Shown here: positions 25,088 through 33,495 of the stretch, piece after piece
How positions within the stretch are numbered: the stretch's first letter is position 1
Layout of the letters: every line of letters starts with the position of its first letter
From: Clostridiales bacterium
Lineage (GTDB): Bacteria > Bacillota > Clostridia > Lachnospirales > Lachnospiraceae
Direction: 5' to 3'
DNA: 34,503 nt
Assembly: GCA_012837605.1 (NCBI GenBank)
Contig: DUQV01000040.1
Span: 1 to 34,503 of the forward strand
Notes under the pieces: generated by a model
What the model saw: the letters and a program-made list of their open reading frames with translations, nothing else
What the model was told of the DNA's origin: nothing
The model's database searches: none
Position numbers and translations under genes: made by a program

Positions 25088-26353
25088 ATGAAAAGGTATT
25101 TAGTTATTTTGGCAGCAATATTCATGCTGCTGGCAGTCGGCTGTTCTGACCAAAACGCAGATAAACCGGATGAATTGCCGGAAAGCGGGACGGTTTCAGA
25201 TACTGCCTCGCAGGATAGCGGCAGCGATAATGTTTCTGTTGAGAATAATGAGCAGCACAAGGAAGACGTGACTGACACTTTATGGAGTGAGCCGGGAATT
25301 ATGCGTGATATGAGTTCTTATGATATTGTAATGGATATGGGATTGGGCTGGAATCTGGGTAATACCTTTGATGCATGTGGTGATTGGATACCCGGCGGAG
25401 TAAGTACACATGAAACGGCATGGGGAAGTCCGATTACTACAAGACCGATGTTTGAGAATCTTCGGGATATGGGATTTCGCAGTGTAAGAATACCTGTAGC
25501 CTGGTCAAATCTAATGAAGGAAGATTATACCATATCCACGTTATGGATGGATCGTGTGGAAGAGGTCGTAAATTATGCCCTTGACAGCGGATTATATGTG
25601 GTTCTTAATCTTCATTGGGACGGCGGTTGGATTGCAAACTTCTCAACAGATTTTGATGAAACCATGAAAAAATATACCAGGATATGGGAGCAGGTTTCCG
25701 AGCGTTTTAAAAACTATCCTGATTATTTGATATTAGAATCAATGAATGAAGAAGGTCATTTTGATGATATATGGAATCGGTACAGTAATTATAAAGAGGA
25801 AGATAAGATAAGGGCTTATGATTTATTAAACGAAATCAATCAGACATTCGTGGATATTGTCCGCAGTTCAGGTTCTAACAATGAACAGCGTCATTTATTG
25901 ATTGCAGGATATTCAACCGATATTGATTTGACTGTTGACCCGGCCTTTAAGATGCCCGAAGATCCTGCCGGCAGGCTTATGATATCGGTACACTATTATA
26001 CCCCTTCAACCTTCACCATATTGGAGGAAGATGCCGACTGGGGCAAGGCTGTATCCTCATGGGGCACCGATGAAAAGGATTATCAGAGAATAAAGGATGA
26101 TTTTGAGAAGATGAAGGTTCGTTTTCATGATCAGGGCTATCCTGTTATTGTAGGAGAATATGGTGCGACTAAGGTTAATAAGGATCAGGACAGTGTAAGA
26201 AATTATATTACTGCGGTTGCCAAAACCGTATATGAGATGGATATGTGCCCTATGCTGTGGGATGCCAGTGCCCATTACAACAGATTACTCGGAACCTTTA
26301 GGGATGAACAACTGCTTAAAAATCTTCAGGAAATAATGGAAACAGGAAGATAA
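25088..26353 (+). CDS. GH5 endoglucanase lipoprotein, subfamily 4-like
   Basis: A 421-aa surface enzyme with a lipoprotein signal (lipobox LAVGC, Cys19), an acidic Ser/Asp/Glu linker and one GH5 barrel. The opening MGLGWNLGNTFDA (about 84-96) and the WMDRVEEVVNYALD segment resemble GH5_4 endoglucanases and xyloglucanases. The acid/base is Glu221 in LESMNEE, the substrate region is SVHYYTPSTF, and the nucleophile is Glu357 in VIVGEYGA. It would cleave beta-1,4-glucan, mixed-linkage glucan or xyloglucan at the cell surface, feeding products to the adjacent transporters. The track start at 25067 is rejected: GGAGGAAG at 25073 best fits ATG 25088. ATG 25082 is possible but very close to it. Confidence 0.88.
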   Translation: MKRYLVILAAIFMLLAVGCSDQNADKPDELPESGTVSDTASQDSGSDNVSVENNEQHKEDVTDTLWSEPGIMRDMSSYDIVMDMGLGWNLGNTFDACGDWIPGGVSTHETAWGSPITTRPMFENLRDMGFRSVRIPVAWSNLMKEDYTISTLWMDRVEEVVNYALDSGLYVVLNLHWDGGWIANFSTDFDETMKKYTRIWEQVSERFKNYPDYLILESMNEEGHFDDIWNRYSNYKEEDKIRAYDLLNEINQTFVDIVRSSGSNNEQRHLLIAGYSTDIDLTVDPAFKMPEDPAGRLMISVHYYTPSTFTILEEDADWGKAVSSWGTDEKDYQRIKDDFEKMKVRFHDQGYPVIVGEYGATKVNKDQDSVRNYITAVAKTVYEMDMCPMLWDASAHYNRLLGTFRDEQLLKNLQEIMETGR

Positions 26354-26441
26354 GTGTCAAAAAAATATACAAAAAAACGGAATATTATGATATTATTAAC
26401 TTGATACCGATAAAAGCCACAGATTTTCCGGGGGAGGGAAC

Positions 26442-28064
26442 ATGTATAAGGTTTTTTTAGTAGAAGACGAAATAACCATAAGAGAGGGTATCAAGAATAA
26501 AATACGCTGGGAAGACGAAGGTTTTAAAATCGTTGGAGATGAGAGTGACGGGGAATTAGCATATCCGCTTATAATTAAGGAACAGCCGGATATCTTGATT
26601 ACAGACATCAGAATGCCATTCATGGACGGTCTTGAGCTGTGCAAATTATTAAGAAAGGACATGCCGCAGCTCAAGATTATTATTGTAAGCGGATACAGTG
26701 ATTTTGGATATGCACAGCAGGCTATTGATATCGGTGTAAATGAATATCTGTTAAAGCCTATAACATCAACCAAGCTGCTTGCTGCCGTTAAAAATGCTGC
26801 TTCGGCAATTGAAAAGGAACGTAGAGAGAAACAGATACTGGAGCAGTATCAGCAATTAGTATATGAGAAACAGGGGGAGAAAAGAAAAGAATTCTTCAAT
26901 GCTTTAATCAGTAAGAAAATGTCTCTGTCACAGATTGTCGAACAGGAGAAGGAACTGGGCATCAATATGGTGGCCAGTGTATTTTGCATTATACTGTTTC
27001 AATTCAGAATGCATGAAGATATGTATGAATACTCGAATGAGATAGTGCAGTGTGAGATAAAAATGATGGATATTTTGGGGAAATACAGTAATGTGAAAGT
27101 ATTTGAACGTGATATAGATGGCTGGGCTTTTATCCTTCTGGGTGAGGATGAAAAGCAGATTAGGGATCTAACTGATGAATTGTGTAATCTTTTGATAAGA
27201 ATCTGTGATAACAAGGTACACTATTTTGGGGGGATAGGAAGACCTGTTCACCGAATCCGCGACCTGCAGCAGTCATATCGTGATGCTAACAGTGCATTTT
27301 CTCTTAGGTATTTTGATATCACAGATCAGTTTTTATCTTATAATGATGTACGTGATATAAAGGCACAGATTGTAAACAGAGTCAATGTCAGCGAGATGAA
27401 CCTGGAGAATCTTGACAGGAAGCTGTTGGAGGATTTCTTAAAGAGGGGCACTGTTAATGATATAGATGAATTCGTAGACAGCTATTTTGACGGTTTCGGT
27501 ACTAAAGCCATGAACTCTGCTTTATTCAGACAATATATAATAATGGACGTATATTCTGTTATTACAAAATTTTTAAAGAGTCTTAATTGTCCGAAGGAGA
27601 AAACAGACGGCTTTATTAAAAGCATGAATATAGCCTCAGAGCAGCTTTACAGATTGAGTGACTGCAGCAAATTTTACAGGACAATTCTTAAGAAGGCGAT
27701 TGATATACGGAATAAAAGCAGCTTAAAGCGATATGCGGGGCTTATTGAGCAGGCAAAGGAATATATGCATCAAAACTATGCAATGAGTGATCTGTCTCTT
27801 GATAAGGTTGCATCAACTGTTAATGTCAGCCCTAATTATTTCAGTACACTTTTTAATCAGGAAACAGGAATGACGTTTATTGAATATCTGACAAATATCC
27901 GTATGGAAAAAGCGAAGGATTATTTAAGATGCTCTGCCAATAAGATTACTGAGATAGGATATCTGGTAGGATATCAGGATTCCCATTATTTCAGCTACAT
28001 ATTCAAGAAAACACAGAACTGTACCCCATCGGAATACAGGCTGTCGGGTAAAGGTGAGGAATGA
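26442..28064 (+). CDS. YesN-like response regulator, AraC family (second system)
   Basis: A 540-aa regulator with receiver residues Glu8/Asp9, phospho-acceptor Asp55 (ILITDIRMPF), Ser83 and Lys105 (YLLKP). A long middle domain is followed by a C-terminal AraC-type double helix-turn-helix (about 435-535; DLSLDKVASTVNVS, ITEIGYLVGYQDSHYF, CTPSEYR). GGGGGAGGGAAC precedes the ATG. Its stop overlaps the kinase start by 4 bp, so the order is regulator then kinase, the reverse of the first system. Likely targets are the downstream importer and possibly the upstream GH5 gene. Confidence 0.92.
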   Translation: MYKVFLVEDEITIREGIKNKIRWEDEGFKIVGDESDGELAYPLIIKEQPDILITDIRMPFMDGLELCKLLRKDMPQLKIIIVSGYSDFGYAQQAIDIGVNEYLLKPITSTKLLAAVKNAASAIEKERREKQILEQYQQLVYEKQGEKRKEFFNALISKKMSLSQIVEQEKELGINMVASVFCIILFQFRMHEDMYEYSNEIVQCEIKMMDILGKYSNVKVFERDIDGWAFILLGEDEKQIRDLTDELCNLLIRICDNKVHYFGGIGRPVHRIRDLQQSYRDANSAFSLRYFDITDQFLSYNDVRDIKAQIVNRVNVSEMNLENLDRKLLEDFLKRGTVNDIDEFVDSYFDGFGTKAMNSALFRQYIIMDVYSVITKFLKSLNCPKEKTDGFIKSMNIASEQLYRLSDCSKFYRTILKKAIDIRNKSSLKRYAGLIEQAKEYMHQNYAMSDLSLDKVASTVNVSPNYFSTLFNQETGMTFIEYLTNIRMEKAKDYLRCSANKITEIGYLVGYQDSHYFSYIFKKTQNCTPSEYRLSGKGEE

Positions 28065-29557
28065 ATAATATCAACAGTAAAAAGCAAATTAAATACCCGT
28101 TAAGATTTAAGCTCTTCATGGTAGCCGCTGTCATCATCGTTCCGATGATTATTCTGGCGGTTTATCAGATGGCAGCTCTTCATAACTATAGTACTGCATA
28201 CGATGCAATAGTACGAAGGATTACCTCTGCGAACAATTACAACCTAAATTTCAAAGAGGAAATGGATGAAAGTATGTATAAGATTGTTGTAGAATCAGTA
28301 ACCTTCGATGAGATTGATGAGAACAGTGATTTGATAAATCCTTATACTCTGATAGAAGATGCCGAAGAGAATTTCACGAAGCTTCAGGAGATAACCTCCA
28401 ACAGAGACAGCTTAGACTGGATCAAACGAATCCTGCTTAATCTTGATACACTAAAGGACAGAATCAATGAAATACGTGAAAATCTCAAGGAAACAGGAAA
28501 TTATGAGAAAAATATTGAGATGCTTGAATCTGATATCTATATTCTGACCGAGCTGTTTCAGGAAGAGATACAGTATTATATTTATTATGAAACACAGAAT
28601 CTTGAAGCTATAAGACAGAGCCTTGACGAGCAGGTAGCCAAAGTTATATTGACAATGATTGTAGCACTCACCTCTATCATAATTGCATCTGTGTTGGTTA
28701 ATATTCTTGTAACCGACAGTATTACAAAACCGATAAGGATGCTGTGCAGCAAGACAGCTATGGTTGCAAAGGGAGATTTTACAACCAGAACCACATGCGA
28801 TAATCATGATGAACTGGCTATTTTGTCCGACAGGTTTAACGATATGACAATCAAATTAGAGCAGCAGGTAAAAAGCATCAAGCTGGAACAGGAAAATTTA
28901 AGATATATGGAATCAAAGCTCCTACAGACACAGATAAATCCTCATTTCTTATATAATACATTGGACACAATTATTTGGCTGATAGAGGTTGAGAAAAGCA
29001 AAGAAGCAATAGACATAGTAGTAGCTCTATCTGAGTTTTTCAGAATTGTCGTAAGCAAGGGAAAGGATTTTATTACGATTCGGGAAGAGGAGATACATAT
29101 TAAGAGCTATCTTCAGATACAGCAATCGAGGTATAAGGATATCTTAACCTATGAGATTAACATACCTGAAGAACTGTATGCATATCAGATACTGAAGCTG
29201 ACACTGCAGCCGATTATCGAGAATTCATTATATCATGGTATTAAGAAGCAGAGAGCAAAGGGTAAGATAACAGTAACCGGTGATATTAAGGATGATGTCA
29301 TATACTTTCATGTGATTGATAACGGAGTTGGAATGGATGAAGAGGAACTGAATGCCTTAAGAAAAGAAATTGAGCTGCCCGGAAGTAAACAGAGTACAGG
29401 CTTCGGACTCGCTAATGTAAATAAGAGAATTAAGCTTATTTATGGGAATGACTACGGGCTTAGCATACAGAGTAAAAAGGGAGAAGGTACGGATATTATG
29501 ATCAAATTCCCCGCAAGGTTGATGGAGAATAAGGGAATCGAGGTGGGCTATGAATAG
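28061..29557 (+). CDS. YesM-like sensor histidine kinase (second system)
   Basis: A 498-aa kinase: TM1 about residues 18-38, an extracytoplasmic region of about 155 residues that looks entirely helical (four-helix-bundle style, not Cache), TM2 about 195-216, and HAMP about 217-270. The phospho-acceptor is His295 in TQINPHFLYNTLD. The ATPase boxes are QPIIENSLYHG, DNGVGMD and STGFGLANVNKRI. The start overlaps the regulator (ATGA), and its own 3' end overlaps the following binding-protein gene by 8 bp. A helical sensor plus an adjacent lipoprotein is the arrangement seen when a sugar-binding protein, not the kinase, detects the sugar. Confidence 0.92.
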   Translation: MNNINSKKQIKYPLRFKLFMVAAVIIVPMIILAVYQMAALHNYSTAYDAIVRRITSANNYNLNFKEEMDESMYKIVVESVTFDEIDENSDLINPYTLIEDAEENFTKLQEITSNRDSLDWIKRILLNLDTLKDRINEIRENLKETGNYEKNIEMLESDIYILTELFQEEIQYYIYYETQNLEAIRQSLDEQVAKVILTMIVALTSIIIASVLVNILVTDSITKPIRMLCSKTAMVAKGDFTTRTTCDNHDELAILSDRFNDMTIKLEQQVKSIKLEQENLRYMESKLLQTQINPHFLYNTLDTIIWLIEVEKSKEAIDIVVALSEFFRIVVSKGKDFITIREEEIHIKSYLQIQQSRYKDILTYEINIPEELYAYQILKLTLQPIIENSLYHGIKKQRAKGKITVTGDIKDDVIYFHVIDNGVGMDEEELNALRKEIELPGSKQSTGFGLANVNKRIKLIYGNDYGLSIQSKKGEGTDIMIKFPARLMENKGIEVGYE

Positions 29558-30653
29558 AAATCATAAGATTTTGGTATGGATTATCTTTATCTGCCTGTTT
29601 GTTCTGTCAAGCTGCAGTCTGAACCCATTGAAGGATCTTCAAAGCATTGAAACAGATAACACTGATGATATAGATTCTGATCTGATTATTGTAGGCTTCT
29701 CACAGCTTGGTTCAGAATCGGACTGGAGGACAGCAAATACAAAATCCATTCAGAATGCTCTTACTAAAGAAAATGGTTTTTCGTTGATATTTGCAAACGG
29801 AAGACAGAAGCAGGAAAACCAGATAAAGGATGTAAGAAGCTTTATATTTCAGGAGGTTGATTACATTGTAATTGCACCTGTAACAGAAAACGGATGGGAT
29901 ACGGTGCTTACGGAAGCAAAGGAAGCCGGTATACCTGTGGTTATTGTAGATAGAATGATTGATACAAAGGATGAAAGCCTTTATATTGCCTGGGTGGGTA
30001 CGGATAAATATGAAGAGGGAGTTAAGGCCGGACTATGGCTTGAAAAACACCTAAAAGAGCAAAACAGTAAGAACAATGTTTTGAATGAGGAAGGTACGGT
30101 ATCTGATGAAACAGAAAACCATGAAGACACGGCAGATAATGCAGAAGATTCGGATACTGTAAATATTGTTGTGCTTGAAGGCACCTTGAATTCAACAGCT
30201 CAGTTAGGACGCTCGAAGGGCTTTGAGGATGTAGCAAAACATAACGATAATTGGAACATCATTGCAAAGGAAAGCGGTGAGTTTACCAAAGCAAAGGGCA
30301 AGGAAGTAATGATAAAATTTTTGCAGGAGCATGATGATATTGATGTTTTGGTCTCTCAAAATGATGACATGACATTTGGAGCTATTGAAGCCATACATGA
30401 AGCCGGACTGACCTGTGGTGTTAACGGAGATATTACGATCATATCCTTTGATGCGGTATCAAAGGCTTTTGATATGATGGAAGCAGGTTATATAAATGTT
30501 GTTATCGAATGTAATCCTCTGCAGGGACCGCCTATAGCGGATATAATTACACGTTTGGAGAAAGGAGAAAAGGTTCCTAAGATAACCTATGTGGAAGGAC
30601 AGGTTTTTGAAGCTGAGAATGCCGGTAGAGACCGTATAGGACGGACATACTAA
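29550..30653 (+). CDS. Sugar-binding lipoprotein, probable sensor subunit (YtfQ-like)
   Basis: A 367-aa periplasmic-binding-protein fold (Peripla_BP_4) with lipid-anchor Cys22 (VLSSC). IIVGFSQLGSESDWRTANT and the CNPLQGPPIAD region mark the YtfQ-like (furanose-binding) branch. A 35-residue, strongly acidic insertion (about 169-203) before VNIVVLEGT is absent from the paralogue downstream. The gene overlaps the kinase by 8 bp, as expected for a sensor made in step with it. By analogy with XylFII-LytSR of Clostridium beijerinckii, it may bind sugar and then dock on the kinase. Being a second transporter binding protein is the alternative. Confidence 0.83.
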   Translation: MNRNHKILVWIIFICLFVLSSCSLNPLKDLQSIETDNTDDIDSDLIIVGFSQLGSESDWRTANTKSIQNALTKENGFSLIFANGRQKQENQIKDVRSFIFQEVDYIVIAPVTENGWDTVLTEAKEAGIPVVIVDRMIDTKDESLYIAWVGTDKYEEGVKAGLWLEKHLKEQNSKNNVLNEEGTVSDETENHEDTADNAEDSDTVNIVVLEGTLNSTAQLGRSKGFEDVAKHNDNWNIIAKESGEFTKAKGKEVMIKFLQEHDDIDVLVSQNDDMTFGAIEAIHEAGLTCGVNGDITIISFDAVSKAFDMMEAGYINVVIECNPLQGPPIADIITRLEKGEKVPKITYVEGQVFEAENAGRDRIGRTY

Positions 30654-30771
30654 AAATCGGAAGAAATCAAACAATAATCATATGAATCCTAACCATTAAC
30701 ATTTTATAATCTCAAATTCAGTAAAAATGACTACCATGGCAGTAATAATTTCCGTATTATTTCTATTTACC

Positions 30772-30815
30772 ATTGAATATACTTGGAAATGTAAACAAGT
30801 ATATTCAATTTTTTT
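30772..30815 (+). terminator. Terminator-shaped hairpin just before the ytfQ-like gene (attenuator?)
   Basis: A perfect 14-bp stem (ATTGAATATACTTG / CAAGTATATTCAAT), a 10-nt loop and seven T residues (30809-30815) end 16 nt before ATG 30832. There is no room for a promoter after it, so expression of the next gene must read through or be regulated here. A TATAAT at 30705-30710, without a good -35, could start a leader of about 110 nt. Confidence 0.75.
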
Positions 30816-30831
30816 ATGGGAGGAAAGTAAT

Positions 30832-31803
30832 ATGAAAAAACTGTTTTCTGTTGTACTGGTTTTAATGATTATGCTTTCTTTGGCTGCTTGCGGCAAAGAC
30901 AGCAAAACCACAGGCAAAAAGGACAAAAAAATTACAGTTGGGGTTGTACAGACTAATGCTAATGAATCTGACTGGCGTACAGCTAACACAGACTCACTTA
31001 ATAATGCATTTAAGGAAGCCGGATTTGAGACAAAAATGGTTTTTGGTGAAGGTGATCATGCAAAACAGATTTCACAGGCACAGCAGCTTATTCAGGAAGA
31101 GGTTGACTATCTCGTAGTACTGGGTCTTCAGTCTGCAGGCTGGGAGGATGTGGCAAAGGCAGCTAAGGAAGCCGGAATACCATTTATTATGGCAGACCGT
31201 AAGCTTGATTTGTCAGAGGATCTCTATACCGCAATGGTTTGCTCAGACTTTGAAGCAGAAGGTAATAAGGCTGTTGAATGGCTTGAAAAACAGGCACTTT
31301 CTGATGTCAAAATTGTAGTACTTGGCGGTGATACCGGTTCTTCCGCACAGCTTGGCCGTTCCAAGGCTATTGAAGAAGGCGCTGCCAAAAACGGCTGGGA
31401 AATCGTATTCAACCAGAACATGAAGGGTTGGGACGAAACCCTTGCAAAACAGGCTGTTGCCGATCTTATAGCTTCCGGTACCGAATTTAATGTAGTCTAT
31501 GCAGAGAATGATAATATGGCTCGTGGTGCCTGCGACGCTATGAGTGCTGCCGGAATCACTTACGGTAAGAACGGGGATGTTAAGGTTATAGCATTTGACG
31601 CAAATAAATGGGCTCTTGAGAAGGTTCTCGCAGGCGAATTCAATCTTGATGTAGAATGTAATCCTCTTCATGGACCTCGTATTGTAAAACTGATTAATCA
31701 GCTTGAAGCCGGTGAAAAAGTTGAAAAGAACGCTTATGTTGATGAGGAAGTATTTGACTGTGATACCATCACAAGAGAGATTGTTGATGCACGAAGCTAT
31801 TAA
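30832..31803 (+). CDS. Galactofuranose-type sugar ABC transporter binding lipoprotein
   Basis: A 323-aa lipoprotein (anchor Cys20, LSLAAC) of the YtfQ-like periplasmic-binding family. TVGVVQTNANESDWRTANT, AQLGRSKAIEEG, NDNMARGACDAM and CNPLHGPRIVKL match the family and the paralogue upstream. In E. coli, YtfQ binds galactofuranose; the sugar here is unproven. ATG 30832, with GGGAGGAAAG 5-14 nt upstream, is chosen over the track's in-frame ATG 30727, which runs through the hairpin and has no ribosome binding site. It is followed by ATPase and permease genes and is probably the transporter's main binding protein. Confidence 0.9.
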   Translation: MKKLFSVVLVLMIMLSLAACGKDSKTTGKKDKKITVGVVQTNANESDWRTANTDSLNNAFKEAGFETKMVFGEGDHAKQISQAQQLIQEEVDYLVVLGLQSAGWEDVAKAAKEAGIPFIMADRKLDLSEDLYTAMVCSDFEAEGNKAVEWLEKQALSDVKIVVLGGDTGSSAQLGRSKAIEEGAAKNGWEIVFNQNMKGWDETLAKQAVADLIASGTEFNVVYAENDNMARGACDAMSAAGITYGKNGDVKVIAFDANKWALEKVLAGEFNLDVECNPLHGPRIVKLINQLEAGEKVEKNAYVDEEVFDCDTITREIVDARSY

Positions 31804-31869
31804 TATGATAAATGTTTCAGCTTAAAACCTCTCCTTTTTAAGAATACATATTAGGATAGTGTAAATCGA

Positions 31870-31923
31870 AATGCGCGGCGCCGATTATGTGGATTATGTT
31901 CGCAGATTCCAGCACCGCGCATT
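31870..31923. other. GC-rich hairpin between binding-protein and ATPase genes
   Basis: AATGCGCGG (31870-31878) pairs with CCGCGCATT (31915-31923), followed inward by a mismatch and two more pairs. The loop has a weaker inner TGGA/TCCA stem and a short GATTATG repeat. It is GC-rich in an AT-rich setting and has no T-tract. The rest of the 177-bp gap (31804-31980) shows no gene. Confidence 0.6.
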
Positions 31924-31980
31924 CTATGATATGAAGCTTAAACATATTATCATAACTGATTGGAGGTTTGAAGGATAACT

Positions 31981-33495
31981 ATGCAGGAAGCATTACTTAC
32001 TATGCAAGGGATTTATAAAAGCTTTCCCGGAGTACGTGCATTACAGAACGTAAGCTTCACTTTAAAAGAAGGTGAGATCCATGCCCTGATGGGTGAAAAC
32101 GGTGCAGGAAAGTCAACCTTAATTAAGGTTTTGACCGGAGTATACACGAAGGATGCCGGTGATATATATTTGAGGGGACATTATAAGCCGGTAAATATAA
32201 AATCGCCCCAAGAAGCACATAAGCTTGGGATAAGCACTGTGTATCAGGAAATCACATTATGCCCGAATCTGACGGTAGCCGAGAATCTGTTTATTGGAAG
32301 GACAGATGATGTATTCGTTAATTGGAGAAAAAACAACAACAGAGCCGCAGAGATTCTGGAGGGACTTAAGATACCTGCCAAGCCGACACAGCAACTGTCT
32401 AACTGCTCCATAGCAGTTCAACAGATGGTAGCGATTGCCCGTGCTGTCGATATGGACTGCAAAGTATTGATTCTGGATGAGCCTACATCATCTCTTGACG
32501 AACAGGAAGTGGCTAAGTTATTTGCTTTGATGCGTGAACTTAAGGGCAGAGGAGTCGGAATAATATTTGTAACTCATTTTCTTGAACAAATGTATGAGAT
32601 ATGCGATAAAGTTACTGTCCTGCGAGGCGGTGAGCTTGTTGGTGAATATATGGTATCGGAATTGCCCCGTGTTGAATTGGTTGCCAAGATGTTGGGTAAG
32701 GAACTGGGAGATCTGGCCGGTATACATAATGAAGCGAAAGCTTGTAAAGATGAATCTAAGACGGTAATAATTGAAGCAGAAGGTCTGTCTAGTACTTCCG
32801 GCATAAAACCATTTGATTTCAAAGCATACAAAGGTGAAGTAACAGGCTTTGCGGGATTGCTTGGCTCGGGAAGAAGCGAATGTGTGCGTGCTATTTTTGG
32901 TGCAGACAAAGTAATAAAAGGAAAACTGCGGATTAAGGGTGAGAATGTCAATATTACATCACCTATAAAAGCCATGAAAAAGGGAGTCGGTTACCTGTCC
33001 GAGGATCGAAAGAGAGACGGAATAATTGGTGATTTGTCGGTACGGGAGAATATCATACTTGCCCTGCAGGCTATGAGAGGATTTTTCAGACCGTTCACTA
33101 ATGCTCAGGCACAGGCTTTCGCAGAAGAATATATAAAGATACTCGGTATTAAAACCGCTTCAATCGACACCCCGGTTAACTCTCTGTCAGGAGGAAATCA
33201 ACAAAAGGTAATTCTTGCACGATGGCTGCTCACTCATCCGGATTATCTAATTCTTGATGAGCCTACACGCGGAATTGATATAGGCACGAAAGTAGAGATT
33301 CAAAAGCTTGTATTAAAGCTTGCATCTGAAGGCATGAGCATCACATTTATATCCTCGGAGATTGAGGAGATGCTTCGTACATGTTCAAGACTTATAGTCA
33401 TGCGTGACTTGTACGTGGTAGGCGAATTGGAAGGTGACGACATGACACAGGATAAAATCATGTATACAATAGCGGGGGTGAGTGATACAAAATGA
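31981..33495 (+). CDS. Sugar ABC transporter ATP-binding protein, double domain (YtfR/RbsA type)
   Basis: A 504-aa tandem ATPase. Domain 1 has Walker A GENGAGKST (about 38-46), Walker B VLILDEPTSSLDE and a diverged signature (LSNCSIAVQQ). Domain 2 has a non-canonical Walker A (GLLGSGRSE, as in RbsA/MglA types), signature LSGGNQQKVILARWL and YLILDEPTRGIDIG. This layout is typical of CUT2 monosaccharide importers. It overlaps the permease by 4 bp. Unlike the region 3 operon, this system brings its own ATPase. Confidence 0.94.
   Translation: MQEALLTMQGIYKSFPGVRALQNVSFTLKEGEIHALMGENGAGKSTLIKVLTGVYTKDAGDIYLRGHYKPVNIKSPQEAHKLGISTVYQEITLCPNLTVAENLFIGRTDDVFVNWRKNNNRAAEILEGLKIPAKPTQQLSNCSIAVQQMVAIARAVDMDCKVLILDEPTSSLDEQEVAKLFALMRELKGRGVGIIFVTHFLEQMYEICDKVTVLRGGELVGEYMVSELPRVELVAKMLGKELGDLAGIHNEAKACKDESKTVIIEAEGLSSTSGIKPFDFKAYKGEVTGFAGLLGSGRSECVRAIFGADKVIKGKLRIKGENVNITSPIKAMKKGVGYLSEDRKRDGIIGDLSVRENIILALQAMRGFFRPFTNAQAQAFAEEYIKILGIKTASIDTPVNSLSGGNQQKVILARWLLTHPDYLILDEPTRGIDIGTKVEIQKLVLKLASEGMSITFISSEIEEMLRTCSRLIVMRDLYVVGELEGDDMTQDKIMYTIAGVSDTK

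Noticed and set aside
30727-30831. In-frame N-terminal extension of the ytfQ-like gene
   Set aside because: It runs through the terminator-shaped hairpin, has no ribosome binding site, and would place 35 residues before a normal lipoprotein signal peptide.
31243-31671. 142-aa minus-strand ORF within the ytfQ-like gene
   Set aside because: Antisense to a clear lipoprotein coding frame, with no start signals or recognisable motif.
32574-32975. 133-aa minus-strand ORF inside the ATPase gene
   Set aside because: Lies wholly over the strong tandem ATPase frame; composition is that of a reverse-frame shadow.
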